This document shows positions 54,997 through 64,000 of a DNA stretch of 64,000 bases, in pieces. The position numbers were made by a program, and so were the translations under genes. The notes under the pieces were generated by a model that searched no databases, was not told the DNA's origin, and was given only the letters and a program-made list of their open reading frames with translations. Origin of the DNA: Mesostigma viride (lineage: Eukaryota; Streptophyta; Mesostigmatophyceae; Mesostigmatales; Mesostigmataceae); assembly GCA_009746045.1 (NCBI GenBank), contig RPFO01000253.1, positions 1,085,569-1,149,568 of the forward strand, in the 5' to 3' direction. Position 1 is the stretch's first letter. Every line of letters begins with the position of its first letter.

Positions 54997-55060
54997 ACCA
55001 TTGCTGGATCGCTCTCCCACCATTTACGAGGAAATATCCGCAAATGGAAAACCACTATAA
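54997..55060 (+). repeat. Segment shared with the APE-endonuclease ORF end
   Basis: Matches the inverse of 24371-24424 closely, including CCCACCATTTACGAGGAAAT. It encodes the same ALPPFTRKYPQMENH. A retroelement 3' scrap. Confidence 0.85.
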
Positions 55061-55539
55061 TTATCATGAGTATGTAAGTGTATATATTCGCTTAGATGCT
55101 ATTATTACTTCCAGTTTTACTAATGTATCATCATCAAATGTTACACCTCATGATTTTTCCCTTGATATCATTGCTGTTCATGCGGTTGAGGCTTTTATGC
55201 ACGTGGCTCTTCATTGTGTTGCTTTTCCTGCTGTTTGATCTTGGCTGCAAGCGCTGGTCTCTTCCCGAGGTTTTGCGCATTGATTGTAGGCAGTTAGCTA
55301 CGTGTGTAACATAAGTCTCAGGCTGCAGCGCCAGCTTACTGCTAATTGCCTTGAGCTACGCGAGGGCTGCTGCATGTAAGAGGGTCACCCGTCCGAATGG
55401 CTGCGATAATTTGGTGTTAGGTGTGCTGCCACCCCTGCGAGAGCCTAGTTGTCTGGCGAAGATCCTGCTTGCTTCCATTAGCCGGCCACAACAAAGTATC
55501 ATCTGGGCAAGTTGGGTAGGGTTCTGCCCGGTCCCGGTA

Positions 55540-56055
55540 CCCCAGCTGATCAAGGGCACCCGTACCGATACCCGGTCCCGGTACATACCCCAGCTGATGA
55601 AGGGCACCCGTACCGATACCCGGTACCGGTACCAAGCCCAAGCGCAGAGAGCACCCAAGTCAGCCTGCCGAGAGCAGTTACGAATGCGAGCATCAGGCAC
55701 GCCACTGGCAGCACAACAGCTTTTTCTTGATAGGTTGTTGGCTAGTACTATGGCCTACCAACCTATAGTTGAACTGTGTTTTGGCACAGTAAACTTGGCT
55801 ACTCGGGCTACTCGGCACTCAGCACTCTGTCCGTAGTATGACTTTCAGTGGTCGCCTGTGGGACCGCAGCGGCCGGAGCCTAGGGCTGGGTACTGGTACT
55901 GCCGGGGTACGGGGTGTGACCGGATATCCGAGATGGCCCAGGTAACTGGCATGTACGGGTATACCCAGGTTATGAAGCCTTACCTGGTACCGTATCCTTA
56001 CTAACGATACCGGGTACCGGTACCGGGCTGTCCCGGTAGTACTGGGTACCGGGAA
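55540..56055. repeat. GGTACC-rich inverted and direct repeats
   Basis: 55540-55640 has two direct units around CCCCAGCTGATSAAGGGCAC and CCGTACCGATACCCGG. 55880-56055 has GGTACCGGTACC-type words in the other sense (GATACCGGGTACCGGTACCG). Confidence 0.75.
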
Positions 56056-56297
56056 GAACATTAAAGCTGGGAGGGGTCAGCGCGGTGCTTGTGATCGCTG
56101 CACTGGACCATTGCTGGTTCTCCGGCTGTTTCACATGTGCAGTCTCAGCAATTGCGGCGGTTTTCGAGTTGTATTCTGTATTCTGCACTCAAGCTGTCTT
56201 GTGTTGCAACTGATTATAAAATCTGTGTATTGAGATTTGACTTGTTTGGCATTGCCTCTGCTCCTGTCTGTGACCGTTTGTATCTCCCGGACGTCAG

Positions 56298-56420
56298 CTT
56301 GTCAAGATAATCGAGCTGGTTTCTGGTTTGCCGACAGCGGCTGCACTGTCCTGCCGTACACTATTTGCGTCACTGGTTCCCCAAGTGATGGATCTGGTGC
56401 TACCGGCAACGGCTGCGCAT
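56298..56420 (+). CDS. Cys-rich module exon 1
   Basis: Exon of 123 nt (41 codons), after a GACGTCAG acceptor and before a GTGCGT donor, phase 1 at both ends. Encodes CQDNRAGFWFADSGC then PYTICVTGS and GCA. Pattern: C-x-D near the start, D-x-G-C in the middle, C before V/S-T-G, and a final C one residue from the splice site. Probably extracellular and disulfide-bonded. Confidence 0.55.
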
Positions 56421-56655
56421 GTGCGTGCGGGCTGTCAAATGTGGATACACTATTTTGGATGTCCATTTTTGAGTAGCATTCCTTTTTAGTAAATAGGCTT
56501 TTATGGTACAGGTTCCGTCATGCACGTGCGGACTCTGATAGATACCGGTTGGTGCCAGAAATGAAGGTGGCTTCTGGTTTAATTGACGTTTTTCTGTTTC
56601 TACAGACAGTCACTCAGTGCCTGCAAGCGCTTGTTTCTTGACGTGATCAGTTTAG

Positions 56656-57129
56656 TGTGTAGGGAGGTTGCAAATGGTGGAGCAGCATTCACAGGCTGCA
56701 GTGCCATGCATCTTACCGCTTTGCCTTGAACCAGTAGGGCAGGTGCTGCAAGTGAGGGTGTGGTCCCAACCGCTGCAATTTGTGTTCGGTGTTTTCCCAC
56801 TCATGTTCTGCCTGGTTGTCGGCCATGAGCCGCTAGATCTGTTAGCCACAAAACGTCAACTGGTAAGCTGCATGGGTGGGGTTGGTGGGGTGCTTGTGAT
56901 AGCTGCACTGCAGTGGACCATTGCAGAGGAACGACCATTGGTACGGGCTGTCATCCTGTCACTCTCAACGATCGCGCCGTTCATCACTGATGAAGGCCGC
57001 AACAGAAAATCTCACCTTGAAGGTGTCTTATGGTTTCTGCACTTGAGCTGTCCTCGGTTGCAACTTATTATTAAATCTGTGTATGTTGAGATTAGCCATG
57101 TTTGGAATTGCCTCTGCTCTTGCTTGTGA
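56656..57129 (+). other. Exon-like piece B of tandem unit 1
   Basis: An acceptor TTTAG precedes (n)TG-TGT, so a phase-1 Cys start (CREVANGGAAFTGC). In units 1 and 3 this frame soon stops. In unit 2 (57497-57711) it runs on as CREVTNGGAALSAVTGCSLP to KRQL before a GTAAGC. Perhaps a second, decayed module. Confidence 0.25.
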
Positions 57130-57153
57130 CCGTCGGTTTCTCCCTGACGCCAG

Positions 57154-57270
57154 ATTGTATCGACGATTACGTGGGTGGAGAAATGGACACCGGCTGCTAT
57201 GAGAACGTGCCAGTGTGCATCACTGGTGGCGCAAGTTCTGGAGAGTTTGATGGAGGGCTTTCCTGCGCAT
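57154..57270 (+). CDS. Cys-rich module exon 2
   Basis: 117 nt, 39 codons, acceptor GACGCCAG and donor GTGCGT, phase 1-1. Encodes CIDDYVGGEMDTGC, VPVCITGGASSG and LSCA. Clear tandem duplicate of modules 1 and 3. Confidence 0.6.
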
Positions 57271-58066
57271 GTGCGTGTGGGCTGTCAAATGTGGATACTC
57301 TATTTTGGATTTTCCTTTAAGTAGCATTCTTTTTTTAGTAAACCGGCTTTTATGGTACAGGTTCCGTCATGCACATGCTGACTCGATCTGATAGATACCA
57401 ATTGATGCCAGAAAACAAGGTGGCTTTTGGTCTCACGTTTTTCGTTTTCTGCGGTCACTGCCTGCAAGCGTTTGTTTCCTAATGTGGTCAGTTTAGCATG
57501 TAGGGAAGTCACAAATGGTGGAGCAGCGCTTTCAGCAGTCACAGGCTGCAGCTTACCGCTTGGCCTTGAACCTGGAGGGCTGCAAGTGAGGGGGTGGTCC
57601 CAACCAGTGCGATTTGTGTTAGGTGTTGTGCCACCAATGTTCTTCCTGGTTGTCGGCCATGAGCCGGCTTGCCTAGAGCTGTTAGCCACAAAACGTCAAC
57701 TGGTAAGCTGGGTGGGGTAACTTGGCGGGCTTTTGATCGGTATCGTGTCGCGCCGGCCAATGATCCATTAGGGAAACTTGAATTTTTCCATTCACCAATA
57801 TCCCCTAAATGGTCTGGCTGCCGATTTTCCGCCTAAAAATGTATGGCTGCGTGCTGCGCTGGACCACTGGAGAGGAAGGACCGTTGGTGGCGGATGTTGT
57901 GCAGTCTTCAACGATCATGGCGGTTATCAAGTTGTGTTTTAATCTTTGCTCTTGAGCTGTCTTTGGTTGCTAGTCTTAATATAACACCTGCGTATTGATA
58001 TTTGACGTGTTTGGCGTTGCTTCTGCTCGATCGTCTATGTGCCCGTTCGTTTCTTCCTGACGTCAG

Positions 58067-58183
58067 TTTGTATCGACTCTGCAGCTGGTGGCAATCAGGA
58101 CACCGGCTGCGACGCTGGTTCCCCAGTGTGCTCCACTGGTGCCGCGAGTACTGGAGGATTTTCTGCTGGGACCTCCTGCGGAG
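58067..58183 (+). CDS. Cys-rich module exon 3
   Basis: 117 nt, 39 codons, acceptor GACGTCAG and donor GTGCGT, phase 1-1. Encodes CIDSAAGGNQDTGC, SPVCSTGAAS and TSCG. Confidence 0.6.
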
Positions 58184-58920
58184 GTGCGTTGGGGCTGTCA
58201 AATCTGGAGAACAATACTATTTCGGATTTCCCTTTTTTGGTAGCATTCTCTTTTAGTTGAACAGGCTTTCATGGTACAGGTTCCGTTACGCACGTGCTGA
58301 CTCTGATACATACCGATTGATGCCAGAAATCAAGGTGGCTTCTGTTTTGACTTTTTTCTTTTCCTGCTGTAAATGCCTGAAATGGTTTGTTTGTTACTGT
58401 TATCATTTCAGCATGTAGGGAGGCTTCAAACGGTGGAACAGAAGCCACAACAGGCTGCAGTGCCATGCAGCTTACCGCTTTGCCTTGAACGTGGAGGTGC
58501 TGCAAGTGAGGGTGTGGTCCCAACCGCTGTGATTTCTGTCAGGTGACAGTTCTGCCACCCATGTTGTGCTGGGTTGTCGGCGGTGAGCCGGCTCCCCTCT
58601 GTAGCTTGCCGTTGCGCTGGCTGTGGTGCTAACAGTCGAATATGTACCTGGCAGCTGTAGATTGTTTTCGTTGATGTCGTGGTTTAGGGCCGCTTCAGTC
58701 GCCGCCTGTATAGTTGAATGCCACGCAGGTGTGGGGACACGGCGAGAATGTGGGGAATCGATGACCTTGGAATCCAAGGCTGAGCCCGTAAGCGGCCACT
58801 GAATGTTTATCAGTGAGCTCCTTGCGGCGGGCCAGGCCAGCAAGGAGCGCAGCGGCGCGGCGCTTACCGGTGATGTGCCCTCGAGCCACTGACCCGAGAC
58901 TACCGGTGCTCAGCTAAAGT

Positions 58921-59074
58921 AGTTGTACAAGCTACTGCTTATACTTTTTATGCGCAAACCTTTTTGCTAAGGTTATAACGCATTGTCTTACATCTTGCGC
59001 AGGATGTAAGACAATGCGTTAGCCTTAGCAAAAAGGTTTGCGCATAAAAAGTATAAGCAGTAGCTTGTACAACT
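58921..59074. repeat. 154-bp hairpin
   Basis: Arms of about 73 bp run from AGTTGTACAAGCTACTGCTT to the loop TTGCGCAG and back, with one small asymmetric bulge (GGTTATAACG against CGTTAGCC). MITE-like foldback or a precursor of a small RNA. No target-site duplication evident. Confidence 0.9.
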
Positions 59075-59079
59075 GAAGT

Positions 59080-61650
59080 CTTGGGCTAGCGAGGGCGACA
59101 GTTCGCTGACCATCACGGCGCACGCTGACAGCCGTACCTAAATAAGGTGCCAACTGGCAACTAGGCACCAACACTGCCCGCCTAGCTAGGCGTCCGTGCT
59201 GGTAACTACCGGCCACCGGATAGATGCCACATCGGGAGCACAACTTTTATCTTGTTGGTAAGGTTTAAGGGACTGTCTTCATAAAACGTGTTCTGGCATG
59301 GATGTTGTGCACATGGATGATTCTTGACGTGTGAGAATGACACACCCTTTTTCGCAGCGGCATCATAGCGCTCAGAAGCTGAGCGGCCGCCGATGGTTTC
59401 TTTACATTTTATCGTTGAAGGAAGGAAGTGTTATAATGATGATCATGTTGAAGATATTACATGAATGGTGTGACTGCATGTAGATAGCTGCCACCGTTGG
59501 TTTATTTTAACTTTCTATTGTTATGATGATGTGACCAGTTTACAACATTTGTGCTGAGCCAACCATGGTTGATGTCCACATGGTTGACTGCATGCAAGCC
59601 CTGTATACCATGATCCTACCTGTTCCTTGCCCTCCATAGTCCTTGTTTGTTGCCCATGTCGAGTGTGGCAGTTTAGGAGGTGTTGTTGTGTTGTCAGATT
59701 AGCTTGGTTGGTATAAACCTTGCACTCTAGCCTGGGAAGAACATTGTGTACGTAGGAAGTGCTGGTTAGACAATGATGCTAGTGCTACCATCGTTATTGC
59801 TATGCACATATTTACAAGGCTGGCCATGCTCGAGGGACGGTGAAGGCGCGTAAGGTGTGTGGCCACCCCTTTGTACTAGTTAGTAAATATATTCAGGATG
59901 GTTTGGGTGCATGTTGGATGGCGTATGAAGTGGCATATTTGTGTTTACTTGCTCACGTCTGTCTGAGTGGTCCTTAGCGTCTTGTCAGGTGGTCATGTAG
60001 GAAACCCACCAACTTGAGCAGTTCTTGTCACACCCCCCCCCCAAGCTTGAGCTTGTCATGTTGTCGTCAGTGTGCAAGAGTTATTCTTATGTGCGTGGGT
60101 CAGTCTGCAGAGGTCTTTGATGAGGAAGGCGATGCTGATGTGGCCATCTTGGAATGGTGGTAACGTGGGAAGTTTTTTTGGAATGGCATCATGAATGTCA
60201 TCTGTAGGAGGTACCATATGTGCAGAGGACATGGTACTATGTGGTTTGGCCAGTTTTCGTGTGGTTTAGATGGATACATACAGGGGTGATAGTGTCACTG
60301 GTAAAATACTCGAAAAAACCTACCTTAGCTTCGTCGCAGGTGACAAGATATGAACGTTAATAACTTGAGCTGTGGTTGTCAGAATTACGTCAAATTTTGG
60401 GACTGCATGTCCCTCCCCCCTATTATTTGAAAATATGTGGTATGACATTTTTCAAAGTGTTTATGATTTGTTTTATTATTATTTAGTTAAAAATACGTGT
60501 TTTGCGGGAAAGTTAATAGCGTGTGAATCCGTGCTTATTTCTTGGTCCCAATTACAGGTAGAGTTTTTCAAAAGTGGGGGGACTTAATGGAAATATGTGA
60601 TTTGGTCAAGAATTTTGTGCCCATTGTCCTAGGAAAAACGTGACTAAAATAGCGTCTTTTTCTATTTTTAGCGCATTATTGGTGTATGGTTGGGGCTAGT
60701 GCCCCCCCTAAGTGGTTGGAAATTTTTTTTTTCATCATATTTATGGTCCCCAATCATCATTGGATTTTTATCTCATGGGTAGGTATGGTTTCCAGAAAAG
60801 TGCACTTTAGGGGTGACAGTCCTGTCCTAGTCCCTCCCATGTCCGCACCTGGGCACAAAAGGTGTGCTTGCGTATTATGCCCATGCCAATGTCGACGCGC
60901 ATGTGCGCTTTAATTAGTACCCATCCCCTGTGCCCTGAAGCACATGCTCAACCAAGCCCATGCACCATATCCCAGCGCCAGTGACCTGCACCACCCCAGC
61001 ATCACATTCATATTGTGCCCCTGTCCCCATCCCCATGCAAAGCTCCACTCCGGCCCCAGCCCAACCCCCACCCTGGCGGCCGCTGTGCTAACTGAAATAC
61101 TGGCTGTATGGGTGTTTGCGCAACCCATTGACTTCCATACTTGATCTTACAATTTTCTTGTTGCATGGTGTTGGCCTTCCGATCTCAAGTTATTGTTCGC
61201 AACGAAGTAGCACTCGGGTGGAGATGATGAAGTCCTACAGACTCACTAGTATGTACTCTAGTGCGTTGAATAATAGAAGTGGGACGGCAACACTGTCAAG
61301 GGAAGTGGTGAAACAGGAAGACCTTAATTAATTAAGCCAGCAAGAAACGACACAAGCACCCTGGCAACATTGACTGCATCAACAACATTGACTGCATACT
61401 TACAGTTGTATATACTATTCATGGACTACATTATTAGTATAAAAGTGTACACGACAGCCAATAGTAGCATTTCTTGCACGAAGCATTACCTACACCTGTC
61501 CTCCATGTCCTGCAGGATAGTACGTTACTAGGCGTGTTTGCTCGCGCTCCCTTTGTTGCGGGGCTGCATGCCATGCTGCTGTTGAGTTGTGACCAAGTAC
61601 TTGCGATCCGGCTATCATGCGTGCCCTACTGTCCATAAAAAAAACGTGCG
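59080..61650. other. No gene seen in 2.5 kb
   Basis: AT/GT-rich stretches, a C run near 60032 and only short ORFs. Nothing matched a module or a TE coding motif. Confidence 0.45.
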
Positions 61651-61657
61651 CGAACAG

Positions 61658-61855
61658 CATGCATTGACAGCGACAGCGGTTCAGCCACGGATGACGGGTG
61701 CAGCAGCAAGGAGGATGACGTTTTCGGCAACGTCCCTGCGCCCATCTGCTTTGATAGGGAATACAGTAATGCAAACTATTATGCCGGCTCTTCTGTCGTG
61801 CCGCTCGAGCAGATGGCGGTGGCATCTCTCAACCAAGCATTCAATGCCTGCACAC
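61658..61855 (+). CDS. Cys-rich module exon 4
   Basis: 198 nt, 66 codons, acceptor GCGAACAG and donor GTAAGT, phase 1-1. Encodes CIDSDSGSATDDGC, then an insertion before VPAPICFDREYSN, and a late AFNACT at the donor. Longer than modules 1-3 but with the same cysteine order. It is 3.5 kb from module 3. Confidence 0.5.
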
Positions 61856-61859
61856 GTAA

Positions 61860-62840
61860 GTGCACCTCGTATTCATTGCAACACCCGATATAAAAATAGT
61901 TCTGGCTATAGGACTCTGAGCAACGCGCACCCCATCCACATACTAGAAAAGTCTATCATTATTTAACAGCTTGTGTTGCCAGGGGCAAGCTATGTGTACA
62001 ACAATTCTAGGGTATCTGCGACAATGTTGTATGGCAGCCCTTTTCTGGGGTTTCTTAACCCCAGCCGCGCTCTTTGGCACGTACAGCTCTGCGCTCTGTG
62101 ATGCAGTCATCAGTCCTTCATCAGAGTCTTTAGAACCTAAACTATATAGCTTGCTTCGCAGTGCTAGAATCTGGTATTAACCTGGAAAACGCATCCTGTT
62201 CCCGCAATCGTTTTTTGCTCTGCCATATTAGCTAATTGCCACGATGGTGACTTGAGCCAGAGTTCAGTCGGGCCCAAGCTATCTGATTGTGCAGGCCAGC
62301 CCCCGGAAGTCATTACCTGCTTGCTATGTAGGCCAGTGTCCTGCATGGGATCTGTTCGCTCCCACGCGTGTTTTGGCGTGCCTGTTTGTGGCAGCGCTAT
62401 ATAGAAAGAAGTGTATAGTTACCTCGGGGTGAATTACTCACACAAGAATTACTGCTATTTTATCTGCATGTCACTTGCCCATTGCTGGGGATCCTAAGGC
62501 CACACCATGAGATTTTGAGTCGAAGAAAACCATGTGATGAGATACACTACTATCACGTGGTATTATTAATATAGTAGTACGCTCTTATACTTGTGGCATA
62601 GCTGCTAGTTTTATTTTTATACGTGAGAAGATAGTTGGGGGCATTCTTCGTTGTTGCAGCCAACATTGTGGTTTGGTAGCCGCCGATACCTATGGTCAGA
62701 TTTCAATACGACTTTCACTATTCAACACGTGCCTTTCGTGACATCACACGAATGCAAAGTTGCCTGGGCGCTTACTTTTACTTACGGAATAACACGGTGT
62801 TGCTGCTGCCATCCGGCCTCCGGGTAATGTGGCTGTCTGC
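61860..62840. other. No further module seen
   Basis: Presumed intron between modules 4 and 5 or intergenic. Short ORFs only. Confidence 0.4.
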
Positions 62841-62844
62841 GCAG

Positions 62845-62982
62845 CGTGCGTTGACAGCGACTACTCGACGGACCCAGATCATGGGTGCCCTTCTGACCAC
62901 CCGTTCTGCGTGGATGTCAGTAGGTGGGAAGATAACTTCTTCCACAACGATGGGGACAGCGGGCGCGGCCTTCTCTGTGCTG
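62845..62982 (+). CDS. Cys-rich module exon 5
   Basis: 138 nt, 46 codons, acceptor CTGCGCAG and donor GTACGT, phase 1-1. Encodes CVDSDYSTDPDHGC, HPFCVDVSRWED and LLCAG. If the donor is not used the frame ends six bases later at TGA, so this could also be the last exon. Confidence 0.5.
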
Positions 62983-62989
62983 GTACGTG

Positions 62990-63760
62990 ACCCTCCGCTG
63001 CAGGCGCTGCTGTTTCTGCTGTTGCAAGGTTTTAATGAGTGTCTGCGCCACACAGTGGAACCCCGGCATATACTGTTGGATAGGATGCCAGCTACTTGAC
63101 TATATTTAGTATATCCGTACTAACATCAATGAGACAAGCAGCGCAGGCCAGAGAGAAGGTAACGTGTTCATATCGTAAGATATCGTACTTATTTTCCTAC
63201 TATATCATACTTATATTCCTACTATATCGTACTTATTTTTCCTACCTTTTTTTTCTGCATTACTGGATTCTTGAATAGGTGCTTGATTCTGGTAGCTTAG
63301 TGTCAGCCGGACGTGGCATTCTTGTAGAGCACGCATGATGATCGCGACACCTAGGTCACTGGACGTATCAAAGGCTTGACGCGAGGATTGCTGGGCCGGG
63401 TGCGTGCAGTCGTGAGCCAAGCGGCTGCTAGCGTTATAATGTGATCCCACCCTGCAGAGTGTCATCCCATCCCTGATGAACACTACAGTCGTTCTGTTTT
63501 TCCATGCACTAGTATATTTTCCTAGTTACCATGCAAGGTGCTGAGAATCAGAAGAGCTGAACACGGCACTCTTGCAGGTCACCGATATTGGGCGCATCCG
63601 TTTCTAGCGCGGCTATTGATAGCTCATCAGTCAGATTCCCGCAAGATTGGGCTCGGAGTCTTTATTTGCTGTTTCCTGGGCCCAGTGCGCCCGGGGTAAT
63701 CTCTACATGTAAGTTGGCTCGTTGATATGCCAACAGTTGTTGGCACTGCTTGTGCATTTG
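62990..63760. other. Subtelomeric spacer, no gene seen
   Basis: Contains a scrap of the GAGACAA-CAGCGCAGGCCAGA repeat near 63128 and TATCGTACTTATTTTCCTAC repeats near 63180-63245. No ORF of note. Confidence 0.45.
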
Positions 63761-64000
63761 TTTAGGGTTTAGGGTGTAGGGTGTAGGGTGTAGGGTGTAG
63801 GGTGTAGGGTGTAGGGTGTAGGGTGTAGGGTGTAGGGTGTAGGGTGTAGGGTGTAGGGTGTAGGGTGTAGGGTGTAGGGTGTAGGGTGTAGGGTGTAGGG
63901 TGTAGGGTGTAGGGTGTAGGGTGTAGGGTGTAGGGTGTAGGGTGTAGGGTGTAGGGTGTAGGGTGTAGGGTGTAGGGTGTAGGGTGTAGGGTGTAGGGTG
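63761..64000 (+). repeat. Telomere-like tract: TTTAGGG x2 then (TGTAGGG) x32
   Basis: Two TTTAGGG units at 63761-63774 are followed by a pure TGTAGGG array to the window end. The G-rich strand points right, as at a right-hand chromosome end. Whether the contig ends here cannot be seen. Confidence 0.95.

Larger units (their letters stand above)
56230..58600. repeat. Three tandem units of about 0.86-0.91 kb
   Basis: Each unit has, in order, a GAGCTGTC-type leader, one Cys-rich exon (module), a TGTGGATAC...TTTTTAGTAAA stretch, GGTACAGGTTCCGT, and a second exon-like piece starting TGTAGGGARG. Spacing between modules is 856 and 913 bp. A fourth, truncated unit is at 52790-52907. Confidence 0.85.

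Noticed and set aside
60372-60913. Small plus ORFs near 60.4-60.9 kb
   Set aside because: Short, T-rich, no splice or motif support.

Overview
This 64 kb window is eukaryotic nuclear DNA. GT-AG introns are visible in several genes, long perfect microsatellites are common, and both DNA transposons and retroelements are present in broken form. The right edge is a tract of two TTTAGGG units followed by about 32 TGTAGGG units, with the G-rich strand running rightward, as at a right-hand chromosome end. TTTAGGG suggests a plant, green-alga or other algal lineage. The exact organism cannot be fixed from sequence alone; a green alga is my best guess.

Layout. 0-20 kb is a gene-bearing mobile-element landscape. 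It holds a four-exon Tnp2/Plavaka-like transposase (+), a 2OG-Fe(II) oxygenase-like gene (-), a multi-exon gene that probably runs through G-rich coding repeats into a USP-like cysteine peptidase domain (+), an 881-bp palindrome-of-palindromes, a protein kinase gene with intact motifs (-) and an F-box-like gene (+). Three arrays of one 86-87 bp satellite sit just upstream of the transposase, oxygenase and F-box-like genes, each in the same orientation relative to its gene. 20-32 kb holds LINE 3' ends, a spliced minus-strand gene with an in-frame stop, a 5'-truncated reverse transcriptase, a free-standing APE endonuclease ORF, an interrupted host exon, and a DUF7869-like transposase broken by several frame changes that ends in a long GAG/poly-Glu tract.

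32-48 kb holds L1-like ORF1 fragments, a small two-exon gene with a G-rich repetitive intron, a truncated Ty3 chromovirus (integrase plus chromodomain, two downstream ORFs, polypurine tract and probable short LTR), a basic repeat protein, a 1.45 kb uninterrupted CCAT microsatellite, and two abutting LINE 3' ends. 48-64 kb is gene-poor. It has a MULE/FAR1-like SWIM zinc-finger fragment, a TIR element of about 1.26 kb, GGGA microsatellites, a 154-bp hairpin, and a probable secreted multi-module gene. That gene has one signal-peptide exon and five Cys-rich exons, every one a multiple of three with phase-1 boundaries.

How the parts fit. Most of the content is transposable elements and their cargo in a subtelomeric setting. 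The best candidates for something undescribed are the array-linked transposase/oxygenase/F-box set (with USP-like and kinase neighbours), the symmetric Cys-rich exon series, the triple palindrome, and the TGTAGGG telomere-like tract. All calls come from reading motifs by eye; no database search was run.
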